Below are positions 1 to 8,559 of a DNA stretch of 64,000 bases, one piece after another. The stretch is from Streptomyces mobaraensis (GTDB lineage Bacteria > Actinomycetota > Actinomycetes > Streptomycetales > Streptomycetaceae): assembly GCF_020099395.1 (NCBI RefSeq), contig NZ_CP083590.1, positions 434,001-498,000 of the forward strand. The letters are read 5' to 3'. Position 1 is the stretch's first letter, and every line of letters begins with the position of its first letter. A program made the translations under genes and the position numbers. The notes beneath the pieces were generated by a model. That model made no database searches and was not told the DNA's origin. It was given only the letters and a program-made list of their open reading frames with translations.

Positions 1-44
1 GCGCGGGCCGCCCCCTCCGCGCCGGAATAGGGGATGATCAGGGT

Positions 45-749
45 ATGTCTGTTTCTCTTGAGGTTTGTCGCGAGCGCACCGACGCCGACCCCGCCGGTCA
101 CTGGGAGGACGAGCGCACCACCGCGGTCGTCCTCGCGCGCGAGGACGGCGCGGTCATCGGTTCGGTCGTCGTCCTCGACCTGGGGGCCGACGACCCGGCC
201 CTCCGCTTCGCCGCCGTGCCCGAAGGCGCCTTCGAGGCGCTGGTCCCCATGCTGCGCGAGGCGGCGGCGCTGGCCGGCGGGGCCGGCGGCACCGCGCTGC
301 GCTGGGTCGCCGAGTCCGACGAGATGCCCCCGTCCGTACCGGAGGAGCTCGGCGCCGCCGAGGACGGCGACGTCTACCGCTGGTGGCGGCTGGAGCTGTC
401 CGCCGCCCGCACCGAGCCCGGGCCCGGCGGGGCCGGGGCGGTGGAGGAGCGGCCGGCGGGCGAGGACGCGGTCTTCCGGCTGGGCCTGGAGGACGCGCTG
501 TTCGACGTGGAGATCGAGGACGACACCGCCGTCCTGGTGCACGACCGCGAGGAGGAGCACACCCCGGACGAGCTGACGGCCCTGGTGGCGGCGGTGGTGC
601 GGCGGGTGCGCGAGGCCCATCCGGCCGTCCGCGCGGCCGAGGCGTACGCGGCGCCCGACGACGACACCCTGGGCGCGGCCCTGACCGCCGTCGGCTTCGT
701 CCCGACGGACCGGCGGGCCGTCGAGTACCTGCTGCCGCTGGGCGGCTGA
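45..749 (+). CDS. Hypothetical protein, possible degenerate GNAT-like C-terminus
   Basis: Encodes 234 residues, rich in Asp/Glu, with no signal peptide or membrane segment. I do not recognise a family with confidence. The last 40 residues (AEAYAAP, then LGAALTAVGFVPT, then a beta-strand-like end) resemble the end of GNAT acetyltransferases, where a helix is followed by a 'GF' strand. The central acetyl-CoA pyrophosphate loop (Q/RxxGxG/A) is not visible, so activity cannot be claimed. The ATG is preceded by a purine-rich AGGGGATGATC stretch that could serve as ribosome binding site. It stands alone: the next gene is convergent and a strong hairpin lies between them. Confidence 0.75.
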   Translation: MSVSLEVCRERTDADPAGHWEDERTTAVVLAREDGAVIGSVVVLDLGADDPALRFAAVPEGAFEALVPMLREAAALAGGAGGTALRWVAESDEMPPSVPEELGAAEDGDVYRWWRLELSAARTEPGPGGAGAVEERPAGEDAVFRLGLEDALFDVEIEDDTAVLVHDREEEHTPDELTALVAAVVRRVREAHPAVRAAEAYAAPDDDTLGAALTAVGFVPTDRRAVEYLLPLGG

Positions 750-774
750 CGCCGGGCGGCCGTTCGTCCGGGGT

Positions 775-817
775 ACGCCGGAGGGCGCGAGGGGCCCGCC
801 CCCGCGCCCTCCGGCGT
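775..817. terminator. Bidirectional hairpin terminator
   Basis: A perfect 15-bp stem (775-789 pairing with 803-817) encloses a 13-nt loop. It sits between two convergent genes, 26 bp after the first stop and 28 bp from the second. There is no long T-run, which is usual for Streptomyces terminators. It probably serves both strands. Confidence 0.75.
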
Positions 818-844
818 TTCGCGGTGTCCGTCAGCGGGTGGCCG

Positions 845-1216
845 TCAGCAGGTGGCCGGCGGGGTCTCGAAGGTGCCCTGGCCGTCGACCTTGATCAGGC
901 CCACGTACTTGCGGTCACAGGGGTAGCTCATGTTCCAGGTGCTGTTGGCGCGCTCGCCCTTGCTGATGGTCTTCAGCTCGCCCCAGGTGGTGCCGTTGGA
1001 GCGGAAGCCGAGGTGGGCCTTGATGGGGGAGCCGGCCTTCTTGGTGTAGATGAGCTCGATGCGGGAGGGGCTGGTGTTCAGCGAGATGCAGAGCTGGCCG
1101 TTGCTCATGCTGGTGCACTTGACGCGGTCGCTCCCGGAGGCGTGCGCGGGAGTGGCGAGCAGCGTGGTGCCGGCGGCTATGCAGGCGGCCATGGTGAGGG
1201 CGGCGCGACGGCGCAT
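845..1216 (-). CDS. Small secreted protein of unknown function
   Basis: Encodes 123 residues. Residues 1-26 form a classic Sec signal peptide: MRRR, then a hydrophobic core, then a TPAHA-type cleavage site. The mature part of about 97 residues contains four Cys (CTS, LCIS, YPCD and the C-terminal TC), so two disulfides in the extracellular protein are likely. The end of the protein (FETPPATC) is Cys-terminated. I recognise no enzymatic motif. The start is the ATG before the Arg-rich n-region, with GGGGG upstream. It is monocistronic and divergent from the next gene. Confidence 0.75.
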   Translation of the reverse strand: MRRRAALTMAACIAAGTTLLATPAHASGSDRVKCTSMSNGQLCISLNTSPSRIELIYTKKAGSPIKAHLGFRSNGTTWGELKTISKGERANSTWNMSYPCDRKYVGLIKVDGQGTFETPPATC

Positions 1217-1499
1217 GGTGGGGTTCCCCCTTGATGGTGTGCAAGATCAACGCCGGGGAGCGTAGCAGGAGTGGAATCCGGCTTGCCAGATCTTTCGACT
1301 GCCTTCCCGGGAGCGGGCTTTGCCGGTTCCACCGGGGGTGCGGAGGCGGAGATCCCGCGAGAAAAGAGGAAAGGGCGAGACAGGGGCCAACGTCCCACTT
1401 CACCCTGATATGGTGGAGCTGTCTGGTGTACGTCGCGTCAATTCCATCCCGGACCACGGCAGTTCACGGCAGCCCACCACACGCGACAGCGGGAGCAGC

Positions 1500-2969
1500 A
1501 TGATCCTCATCGTCCCGCCCGGCGCCGACCCCACCCTGCGGCTCGCCGAAGTGCCCGACGGCGCCACGGTCGTCGACGTCGGCCGCCGCTTCGTCGCGGA
1601 GCTGACCCGCCAGGCCGCGCGCGGCGCGCTGCGCACCCGGTCGCGGGCGCCCGGTGACCGGCTCATGGCGACGGCGGGCACCCGCGCCCTGGGCGACGCC
1701 TCCCGGCCCAGGCTGCACCGGCTGCGCGGGCTCGGCGCGGTGCTGGGCGCGCTCCACGAACCGGGGCACGGCGTACGGCTGAGCCTGGACGACCTCGAAC
1801 CGGCCGGCGGAAGCCTGGAGTCCACCGCCGACGTCCTGCGCGCCGCGGCGGCCCCGGCCCCGTACGACGGCACCCTGGCGGGGGCGTGCGCGGACGTGCC
1901 GCGCGGGGCCGTCGTACGGCTGGTCGTCGAACGCGAACAGCAGGTGCCCGCCGCCGTCGCCCTCGCCCGGGCGCTGCTCCCCCGCGCGCGGCGCCTGGAG
2001 CTCACGGGCCGGTGGGCGACCGCCCACGCACCGGCGCTCGGCCATCTGCCGCCGTTCGCCGACGCCCGCCTCACCCCCGCGCCCCGGGGGCTGGCCTGGG
2101 AGCTCGCGGACCCGTTCGGCCCGGCCCCCGACGACGGCCTGCGCTGGCGCGAGCGCGCGGCCGACCCGCTGCCGCCCGACCCCTGGGCGGGCCGGGTGGG
2201 ACTGCGGGAGCTGGTGGGCGGGGTGGTACCGGGCACGGCCGGAACAGCCGGCCCCTCCGGTCCCGGCCGGCTTCCCCGTCTCGCCGTCATAGGCGTCTGC
2301 GCCGCCGCCGACCGGGCGGTGGGCCGCGGCGGCACCGAGCTGTCCTGGGAACGGCTGGCCTCCGCCGTCGGCACCGCCCGCGACCGGGGCACGACCGTCG
2401 TCGCCGAATTCTGGCTGGGCGCGCCCGGGATCGCGCCCGAGGCGGCCGAGGAAGCGCTGGCCCGGCTGGAGGACACGGTGGACCGGGTGATCGGGCTCCG
2501 CCACTTCGACTGGCCGGCCGACTGGGGCGATCCGTTCTGGGCCGCCACGCCGGTGACGCTGGGGGACGCCGGTCCCGACCTGGCCCGGCGGCGTCCCGTG
2601 CTCGCTCCGGCCCTCCCGTCCGCCGAGGAGCTCACCGCCCTCGCCGCGGCGCTCGGCCGTCCGCTGGCCCGTGCCGGCCGGCTCGCCCCCGGCCGGGTCG
2701 CCGGCGCCTATCTGCCGCCCCCCGGGCCGCACCCGGACTCCGTGCGCGGCCTGGACCCCGACGTCGTCGTCGGCCGGCGCAGCGCCCGCGCCGACCGCGC
2801 CCTGGCCGTCAACCTCCGGACGGGCGCCTGCTCCTACGTCTCACTGCGCGTCGCCGACGCCATCGACCGCTACCGCGACGGCTACACCCTGCGCGAGGCG
2901 CTCCGCCCGCTGTCCCCGCGCGCGGTACGCGCGCTGCGGGACGGCGGGGTCCTGGGTCAAGTCCCGTGA
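1500..2969 (+). CDS. Cysteine-poor protein resembling B12-binding radical SAM enzymes with a PqqD-like end
   Basis: Encodes 489 residues from an ATG preceded by GGGAG at good spacing; the frame is open upstream but lacks a comparable site. Three segments can be argued from pattern. Residues about 130-190 (VVRLVVEREQQVPAAVALA, then an L-GRWATAHAP turn) look like the cobalamin-binding half of B12/radical SAM proteins. Residues about 280-345 (LSWERLASAVGTARDRG, EFWLGAPGIAPEAAEEAL) look like the late radical SAM barrel with its 'G-x-P-G-x-x-P-E' turn. The last 55 residues (NLRTGACSYVSL, DGYTLREAL, LRDGGVL) look like a PqqD/RRE-type winged helix. The CxxxCxxC cluster motif is absent and only three Cys are present, so it would be catalytically dead or a partner protein. 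The family call is inference; the gene itself is secure. Confidence 0.7.
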   Translation: MILIVPPGADPTLRLAEVPDGATVVDVGRRFVAELTRQAARGALRTRSRAPGDRLMATAGTRALGDASRPRLHRLRGLGAVLGALHEPGHGVRLSLDDLEPAGGSLESTADVLRAAAAPAPYDGTLAGACADVPRGAVVRLVVEREQQVPAAVALARALLPRARRLELTGRWATAHAPALGHLPPFADARLTPAPRGLAWELADPFGPAPDDGLRWRERAADPLPPDPWAGRVGLRELVGGVVPGTAGTAGPSGPGRLPRLAVIGVCAAADRAVGRGGTELSWERLASAVGTARDRGTTVVAEFWLGAPGIAPEAAEEALARLEDTVDRVIGLRHFDWPADWGDPFWAATPVTLGDAGPDLARRRPVLAPALPSAEELTALAAALGRPLARAGRLAPGRVAGAYLPPPGPHPDSVRGLDPDVVVGRRSARADRALAVNLRTGACSYVSLRVADAIDRYRDGYTLREALRPLSPRAVRALRDGGVLGQVP

Positions 2970-3050
2970 CGCGAGGGCTTCGCCCACGGCCCCCGCGCGG
3001 CCCGCTTCGAACCGGCCGGACCGGAGATGCCGGACGGAACCGGAACGCCG

Positions 3051-3090
3051 GACGGGGCGGCCCGGAGATCTCCCTCCCGGCCGCCCCGTC
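3051..3090. terminator. Bidirectional hairpin terminator
   Basis: A 12-bp perfect stem (3051-3062 with 3079-3090) lies between convergent genes ending at 2969 and 3152. The inner loop contains a second small palindrome (GGAGATCTCC). No T-run follows. Confidence 0.65.
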
Positions 3091-3151
3091 GGGTGTGGTC
3101 CCGAGCGCGTCACCGCGCCGGTTCCTCAGCGCGCCGTGTGCGTGAGGTGCT

Positions 3152-4333
3152 TCAGCCCTTCAGCGCGCTGCGCTTCTGCCACTGCTCCCAGGTCTCCTGC
3201 CAGACCTCGAGCCCGTTGCCCACATCGGTCTTCTCGGTGTTGGAGGTGCCCTTGACCTCCACGGTGGAGCCGATGGGCAGGAAGTCGTAGGTCCGCTTGG
3301 CGTCCTCGGTGGTCATGCCGAAGCAGCCGTGGCTGTTGTTGACCACGCCGATCTGGTTGTTCCAGGGGGCGGAGTGCAGGAAGGTGCCGGAGGCGGTCAT
3401 GTGGGTGACCCACTTGGCGTCCAGCATCCACTGGTTTCCGTAGCCGATGGTGGACGAGTCCATGGTCTCGTCCGCGTTCTTGCTGCGGACCGTGTGGATG
3501 CCGCCGCGGGTCGGGGCCTCCGGGGAGCCCGCGGAGCCCTTGACGCTGCCGACCACCTTGTCGCCGTCGTACATGGTCAGCGTGTGACCGGGGACGTCGA
3601 TGACGGCCTTGTGGTCGGCGCCTATGGTGAAGCCGTAGTTGTAGTCCCGGGCGAACCAGCCGCCCTCGCCGCTGTCGACGCCGGCGAGCGCGCCCTTGAC
3701 GGAGACCTTGGTACCGCTGGGCCAGTACGTCTTGGGCCGCCAGTCGAGGCGGTCCTGGCCGGAGTAGTCGGTCACCCAGCCCCAGGCGCCCTCCACCTGC
3801 GGGCTGGAGGTGACCTTGAAGTTCTTCTCGATCTCGGCCCGCTTGTCCTTGTCCACCTTGTGGTCGAAGAGGATCGAGACCGGCATGCCCGTGCCGACCG
3901 TCTGCCCGTTCTGCGGGGTGTTGGTCAGCTTGTTGACCTTCGGCGCCTGCTGGGTGCTGAAAGTCGCGGTCGAGTCGGACTTCTTGCCCTTGGCCGACTC
4001 CGCCACGGTCTTCACCGTGTAGGTGGTCTGCGGCTTGACCTTGCCGGCCGACTGCCAGGTGACGCCGTCACCGGACAGCTTCCCCTCGACCTTCTCCCCC
4101 TTGTCGTCCTTCACCTCCACCGAGGTCAGCTTGCCGCCGTCGGCCTTGACCGAGATCGGCGAGCCGAGCTTGACCTCCTTGGCGCCGGACGCCGGGCTCA
4201 CGGTCACCTTGGCCGCGGGGCCCGCGTCGTCCGAGGAACCACCGCCGGACCCCCCGGAACAGGCGGACAGCGCCAACGAGCCCATGAGGGCGGATATCAG
4301 CAGGACGGGGCGACGGCCCTTCCCGACGTGCAC
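3152..4333 (-). CDS. L,D-transpeptidase lipoprotein (YkuD, Ig-like domains)
   Basis: Encodes 393 residues and makes 3-3 cross-links in peptidoglycan, or attaches proteins to it, outside the membrane. It has a lipoprotein signal with lipobox LALSAC (Cys25) followed by a Gly/Ser linker. Residues about 40-240 form two Ig-like domains typical of actinobacterial Ldt proteins, containing WGWVTDYSGQDRLDWRPK. A YkuD domain follows. Its catalytic signature is HSAPWN and then SHGCFGM, with nucleophile Cys337 and His335. Start choice: a GTG with GGAGG seven bases upstream. A longer frame upstream lacks a ribosome site and would bury the lipobox. Its targets would be tetrapeptide stems. It is single, convergent with the preceding gene. 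Confidence 0.93.
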   Translation of the reverse strand: MHVGKGRRPVLLISALMGSLALSACSGGSGGGSSDDAGPAAKVTVSPASGAKEVKLGSPISVKADGGKLTSVEVKDDKGEKVEGKLSGDGVTWQSAGKVKPQTTYTVKTVAESAKGKKSDSTATFSTQQAPKVNKLTNTPQNGQTVGTGMPVSILFDHKVDKDKRAEIEKNFKVTSSPQVEGAWGWVTDYSGQDRLDWRPKTYWPSGTKVSVKGALAGVDSGEGGWFARDYNYGFTIGADHKAVIDVPGHTLTMYDGDKVVGSVKGSAGSPEAPTRGGIHTVRSKNADETMDSSTIGYGNQWMLDAKWVTHMTASGTFLHSAPWNNQIGVVNNSHGCFGMTTEDAKRTYDFLPIGSTVEVKGTSNTEKTDVGNGLEVWQETWEQWQKRSALKG

Positions 4334-4618
4334 GTGAAAACCTCCAAGACAGCGAGACCGCGGCGGGCCCGGCTCCGCTGCCGGTCCGAGAAAGCCAAAA
4401 AGTACGACAACCCCCCGCCTCACCTGTACAGATGACCTGGGCGCCGCCACGGTTCCTGGGAAAAACGATATTTGTGCGGGAATCGTGCGGACGATCCCGG
4501 TCCGCATGGCGGCGGACGGCCGTCCGCCCCGCGCCGCTCCGGGTCCCGCCCCCGGAAACGACGGAGCGGCGGCACCGGCTCCGGAACCCCGGAGCGAGCG
4601 CCACCGCCCGGAACGGCC

Positions 4619-5056
4619 CTACTGCCGCGGCAGTTTCGTGGCCGTGTCCAGGTAGAACGCGTCGATGCTGCGCACCGCGCGGGTGAAGTCGTCGAGGTTG
4701 ACGGGCTTGGTGACGTACGCGTTCGCGTACCGCCGGTAGGCGTCGGTCACGTCGTCCGGGGCGGCGGACGTGGTCAGCACGACGACCGGGATGGTGCGCA
4801 GCTCCTCGTCCCCCTTGAGGACGGCCAGCAGCTCCCGGCCGTTCATCCGCGGCATGTTCAGGTCGAGCACGATCAGGTCCGGCCGGGGCAGGGCGGGGTC
4901 GCGCAGGTGGTCCAGCGCGGCGATGCCGTCCTGGACCTGGGTGAGGTTGCGGGCGGCTCCCTGTTCGAGGAGCGCCTCCTTGATGAGCATCGCGTCCGCC
5001 GGATCGTCCTCCACCAGAAGGACGTCGTAGGGGCGCGCGGGGGCGGCCATCATCAT
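4619..5056 (-). CDS. Single-domain response regulator (Rcp1-like)
   Basis: Encodes 145 residues that are almost entirely one receiver domain. The acidic pocket is VEDD, the phosphoacceptor is Asp65 (LIVLDLNMPRMNG), the conserved Thr/Ser region is LTTSA, and the Lys is in YVTKP. There is no output domain. Such stand-alone receivers of the Rcp1 type usually pair with phytochrome-like histidine kinases, and one is encoded divergently at 5546. The start ATG overlaps the stop of the upstream gene by four bases (ATGA), so the two are translationally coupled. Two extra Met codons at the start make the exact N-terminus uncertain by one or two residues. Confidence 0.93.
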   Translation of the reverse strand: MMMAAPARPYDVLLVEDDPADAMLIKEALLEQGAARNLTQVQDGIAALDHLRDPALPRPDLIVLDLNMPRMNGRELLAVLKGDEELRTIPVVVLTTSAAPDDVTDAYRRYANAYVTKPVNLDDFTRAVRSIDAFYLDTATKLPRQ

Positions 5057-5424
5057 CGGCTCCGCTCGGTGTGCTTCGGGGGACGGTGGGTGGTGCCGTG
5101 CACGATGCCGGGCCAGCGGTTGCGGGCCCCCTGACGGCTCATCTCGCAGGCCCGCCCGATCTGGGGGTAGCCGGCCCCGGTGCGCGCGGCCTCCTCGGCC
5201 GCGCGGTCCGTGAGGCGGTGCACCGCCCGTTGCAGGTGGACCAGCATGTGGAGGTAGGCCAGGGCCTCGGCCCGGGCGCCGTCGGGGTCCGCGGGACCGC
5301 CGGCGGCGGGCAGCAGGCGGAACGACTGTTGGGCCAGGCGGTGTGCGAGGCCGTCGAGCGCTTCCTCCACCATCGCGGAGATCTCGCTTTCGGCGAGGCG
5401 CGGGGAGAAGTGGGTGCCGGGCAT
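5053..5424 (-). CDS. Small protein with helix-turn-helix-like C-terminus
   Basis: Encodes 123 residues. It is mostly helical, with a leucine-rich N-terminal half (SEISAMVEEALDGLAHRLAQ) and a C-terminal IGRACEMSRQGARNRWPG segment that has the spacing of a helix-turn-helix recognition element. I do not recognise a named family. It is the first gene of a two-gene unit, its stop overlapping the start of the response regulator. Start choice: the ATG preceded by GGTGGG. A longer frame extends toward 5544, but its start would lie in the divergent promoter region. It could be a DNA-binding autoregulator of this signalling locus; that is inference from position. Confidence 0.7.
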   Translation of the reverse strand: MPGTHFSPRLAESEISAMVEEALDGLAHRLAQQSFRLLPAAGGPADPDGARAEALAYLHMLVHLQRAVHRLTDRAAEEAARTGAGYPQIGRACEMSRQGARNRWPGIVHGTTHRPPKHTERSR

Positions 5425-5456
5425 GGCGCCCACCCTAGGTCCTGCGCCGCCCTCCC

Positions 5457-5472
5457 GACAACTACTGTTGTC
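5457..5472. promoter_or_regulatory. Inverted repeat in divergent promoter region
   Basis: GACAAC-TACT-GTTGTC is a perfect 6+6 inverted repeat with a 4-bp centre. It lies in the 121-bp region between the divergent units starting at 5424 and 5546. It is a candidate operator, possibly for the small HTH-like protein. The binding protein is not known. Confidence 0.4.
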
Positions 5473-5545
5473 ACGTACCGATACGGTGTGACTGCCCAGG
5501 TGCCGGGGAAGCAGCCCGGGGGAACGGAGACGGAAGGCGGACAAC

Positions 5546-7204
5546 GTGGCGGTCGAGACTGCTCCTCAACAGGGCGGTTCCCCGGATTCCCCGGCGGAGA
5601 GACCCGCCGGCGACGGCGGATCCGGCGGTACGCGGGCCCCGGCCGGCCGGCCGGGCTGGACGACGCGCCGGTGGCTGCGCGTCGGCGTGAGCGCGACGCT
5701 GGTGGTGCTCACGGTGCTCGGCGCCGTGGGGGCCTGGGCACTGGCCCGCACGGCGTCAATCAGCGACCACCTGGTCAGCGTCCGCTCCCCCGCGCTGGTC
5801 GAGGCCGTCCGCCTGGAGAGCGCGCTGGTGAACCAGGAGACGGGCGTACGGGGTTACGGCCTCACGGGCCGGCGGGACTTCCTGGAGCCGTACACCCAGG
5901 GGCTGGCCGACGAGAAGGCGGCCGCCGCACGGCTGCGCCGGCTGGTCGGCGACGAGCCGGCGGCCCGGGAGGACCTGGACCGGGTGCTGGAGCGGGCCGA
6001 GGCGTGGCAGGCGCGGGTCGCCCGGCCGGTCGCGGCGGCCCAGGGCGCCGAGGCCGCGCGCCTCCTCGAACGGGCGGGCGGCGGCAAGAGCCCCTTCGAC
6101 GTCGTCCGCGCGTCCCTCCAGGAACAGCAGCGGCACCTGGCCCAGGAACGGGCCGAAACCGGCGACGACCTCGCCGACACCCGCCGGCTGCGCAACGGGG
6201 TCTTCGCGGCCATCGCCGCGGTGATCGTCCTGGTGGCCGTCCTGATCTTCGAGGGACTGCGACGCGGCGTCACCACCCCGCTGGAACGGCTCGGTTCGGA
6301 CGCCCGGCTGGTGGCCCAGGGCCACTTCACGCACCCGATCGCGGCCACCGGCCCGGCCGACCTGCGCCGACTGAGCGGCGACGTGGAGGCGATGCGGCGG
6401 CGGATGGTGGGCCAGCTGGAGTTCACCGAGACGGCCCGCACGCGGCTCGACGAGCAGGCCGCCGAACTGCGCCGCTCCAACGCCGAGCTGGAGCAGTTCG
6501 CCTACGTGGCCTCGCACGACCTCCAGGAGCCGCTGCGCAAGGTGGCGAGCTTCTGCCAGCTGCTGCAACGCCGGTACGGGGACGGCCTGGACGAGCGGGC
6601 GCACCAGTACATCGCCTTCGCGGTGGACGGCGCCAACCGCATGCAGGTGCTCATCAATGACCTGCTGGCCTTCTCGCGCGTCGGCCGGGTGCACAACGAC
6701 CACGACACCGTGGACCTGGAGGCCGTCCTGGAGACCACGCTGGACGCGCTGAGCGTGCCGGTCGAGGAGTCGGAGGCGGAGATCACCCACGATCCCCTGC
6801 CCACGGTGGTCGGCGACCGGACGCAACTGGGCATGCTGTGGCAGAACCTGGTCTCGAACGCGGTGAAGTTCCGCGCGCCGGACCGCCGTCCGGCCATCCA
6901 CGTGTCGGCCGAGCGGGACGGCGACGTCTGGCGGTTCGCCGTCACCGACAACGGCATCGGGATCGGACCGGAGTACACGGAGAAGGTGTTCGCCCTCTTC
7001 CAGCGGCTGCACACCCGGGAGGCGTACCCGGGGACCGGCATCGGCCTGGCGATGTGCCGCAAGATCGTCGAGTTCCACGGGGGCACGATCGCCGTCGATC
7101 CGGAGCACGAGGGCGGCGCCCGCGTCGTCTTCACGCTGCCGGCCGCGGGCGCGGACGACTCCCGCACCACGGTGTCCGACGGCACCGGGCGGCCCGCCTC
7201 GTGA
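5546..7204 (+). CDS. CHASE3/HAMP phytochrome-type sensor histidine kinase
   Basis: Encodes 552 residues. TM1 is at about 45-68. An extracellular CHASE3-type helical sensor follows (LVNQETGVRGYGLTGRRDFLEP). TM2 is at about 218-236, then HAMP (VTTPLERLGSDARLVAQGHF) and a coiled linker. The HisKA box is FAYVASHDLQEPLRKV with phospho-accepting His324. The HATPase has an N-box (WQNLVSNAVKF), G1 (DNGIGIG), an F-box and G2 (GTGIGLAMC). The 'SHDLQEPLR' H-box is the phytochrome/Rcp class, fitting the divergent stand-alone receiver. It starts at a GTG with GGAAGGCGGA upstream. The stop overlaps the next gene by four bases (GTGA), so the two are coupled. Confidence 0.95.
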   Translation: MAVETAPQQGGSPDSPAERPAGDGGSGGTRAPAGRPGWTTRRWLRVGVSATLVVLTVLGAVGAWALARTASISDHLVSVRSPALVEAVRLESALVNQETGVRGYGLTGRRDFLEPYTQGLADEKAAAARLRRLVGDEPAAREDLDRVLERAEAWQARVARPVAAAQGAEAARLLERAGGGKSPFDVVRASLQEQQRHLAQERAETGDDLADTRRLRNGVFAAIAAVIVLVAVLIFEGLRRGVTTPLERLGSDARLVAQGHFTHPIAATGPADLRRLSGDVEAMRRRMVGQLEFTETARTRLDEQAAELRRSNAELEQFAYVASHDLQEPLRKVASFCQLLQRRYGDGLDERAHQYIAFAVDGANRMQVLINDLLAFSRVGRVHNDHDTVDLEAVLETTLDALSVPVEESEAEITHDPLPTVVGDRTQLGMLWQNLVSNAVKFRAPDRRPAIHVSAERDGDVWRFAVTDNGIGIGPEYTEKVFALFQRLHTREAYPGTGIGLAMCRKIVEFHGGTIAVDPEHEGGARVVFTLPAAGADDSRTTVSDGTGRPAS

Positions 7205-8430
7205 CCGCGCGGACGTCCGACGCCCCGGAGCGGCTGGCCGGCGGCGCCCTCCCCGAACCCGAGTCCACCGCGCCGCCGCACTACCGCGTCCTGCTCGTCG
7301 AGGACGACGCGGGGGACGCCCTCCTGGTGGAGGAGCTGCTGGCCGACACCGGGCTGGACCACACCCTGATCTGGCGCAAGACACTGGCCGAGGCACGCGC
7401 GGAGCTGGTCGCGGACGGTGCTCACTGCGTCCTGCTGGACCTGCACCTGCCGGACGCCTCCGGCACGGCGGCGGTGACCGCGGTGCAGCAGGCGGACCCG
7501 CACGTGGCCGTCATCGTGCTCACCGGCCTCGCGGAGTCGCAGGCCGGAGTGCGGGCCGTCACCGCGGGCGCCCAGGACTACCTCGTCAAGGGGCAGGTCG
7601 AGCCGGAGCTGCTGCAGCGCGCCGTGCACTACGCGGTGCACCGCAAGCAGGCCGAGCGGGCCAAGGCGGAGCTCCAGGCCACCCAGCTGCGGGCACAGGA
7701 GAACACCCGGCTGGAGCGCGGTCTGCTGCCGACGCCGCTGCTGGAGTCCCCCGCCGTGACCGCCACCACCCGGTACCTGCCGGGCCGGGAGAGCGCCCTG
7801 CTGGCCGGGGACTTCCTCGACGTCGTCCAGACCGACGACCACGTCGTGCACGCCCTCATCGGCGACGTCAGCGGGCACGGCCCCGACGAGGCCGCGCTGG
7901 GCGTCGCCCTGCGCATCACCTGGCGGGCGCTGACCCTGGCCGGACACCGCGGCGAGCGGCTGCTGGACCTGCTGGAGCGGATGCTGGTGGCCGAGCGCAC
8001 CCGGCACGAGATGTTCGCCACCTGCTCGCTGCTCACCCTGGACCTGCGGGAGTCCACCGCCGTCCTGCACCTGGCCGGGCACCACGAGCCGCTGCTGACG
8101 GCGGAGGGGACGACCCGGCCGGTGCCGGCGGAACACGGGGTGGCCCTGGGCATCGCGCCGGGCCTGTGCCACTGGCCGGCCACCCGGCTCGCGGTGCCGC
8201 GGTCCGGCGCGCTGACGCTGTACACGGACGGGCTGATCGAGGGCCACGACGGCCCGGGGTCGCACCGGCTGGGCGCGGAGGGCCTCGTCGACCTGGTCAA
8301 CCGGGTGCCGTCGCAGGAGCCCCCGGACCGTCAGCTCGACCGCCTCATCCGGACCGTCCGCACCCTGAACGCCGAACGGCACGCCGACGACCTGGCGATC
8401 CTCCGGCTGGACTGGCGCGCGACGGAGTGA
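7201..8430 (+). CDS. Receiver-PP2C (SpoIIE/RsbU-type) phosphatase
   Basis: Encodes 409 residues. Residues 28-145 form a receiver domain (VEDD, phosphoacceptor Asp80 in LLDLHLPDASG, Lys130 in DYLVKG). A coiled-coil linker follows (KQAERAKAELQATQ). The rest is a SpoIIE/PP2C phosphatase with metal-binding GDFLDVV, GDVSGHGPDEAA and YTDGLIEG. Such proteins dephosphorylate anti-anti-sigma factors (STAS domain) when the receiver is phosphorylated, releasing a sigma factor. No STAS or anti-sigma gene lies beside it, so the partner must be elsewhere. Start choice: the GTG inside the GTGA overlap with the kinase stop. The overlap implies that the kinase phosphorylates this receiver. Confidence 0.94.
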   Translation: MTARTSDAPERLAGGALPEPESTAPPHYRVLLVEDDAGDALLVEELLADTGLDHTLIWRKTLAEARAELVADGAHCVLLDLHLPDASGTAAVTAVQQADPHVAVIVLTGLAESQAGVRAVTAGAQDYLVKGQVEPELLQRAVHYAVHRKQAERAKAELQATQLRAQENTRLERGLLPTPLLESPAVTATTRYLPGRESALLAGDFLDVVQTDDHVVHALIGDVSGHGPDEAALGVALRITWRALTLAGHRGERLLDLLERMLVAERTRHEMFATCSLLTLDLRESTAVLHLAGHHEPLLTAEGTTRPVPAEHGVALGIAPGLCHWPATRLAVPRSGALTLYTDGLIEGHDGPGSHRLGAEGLVDLVNRVPSQEPPDRQLDRLIRTVRTLNAERHADDLAILRLDWRATE

Positions 8431-8483
8431 GGGCGGGGCGGTTTCCGGGGCCGGGCCGCTTCGGACCGAGCCGTCTCCGGGGC

Positions 8484-8555
8484 CGGGTCGGGGTCGGGGC
8501 CGCCGGGACCGGGGTCGGGGTCGGAGCCGCCGGGGTCGGGGTCGGGGCCGCCGGG
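8484..8555. repeat. G-rich tandem repeat between convergent genes
   Basis: About three imperfect copies of a 21-25-bp unit built from GGGGTCGGGGTCGG(A/G)GCCGCC. The + strand carries many G-runs separated by TC, giving potential for a G-quadruplex. It lies between the convergent phosphatase and universal stress protein genes, where it may act in transcription termination. No protein is supported here. Confidence 0.6.
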
Positions 8556-8559
8556 AAGG

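Noticed and set aside
65..1234. Long Arg/Gly-rich open frame on the + strand
   Set aside because: Its composition (Arg/Gly/Ala only) is that of a shifted frame in GC-rich DNA, and it overlaps a better gene in another frame and an opposite-strand secreted protein.
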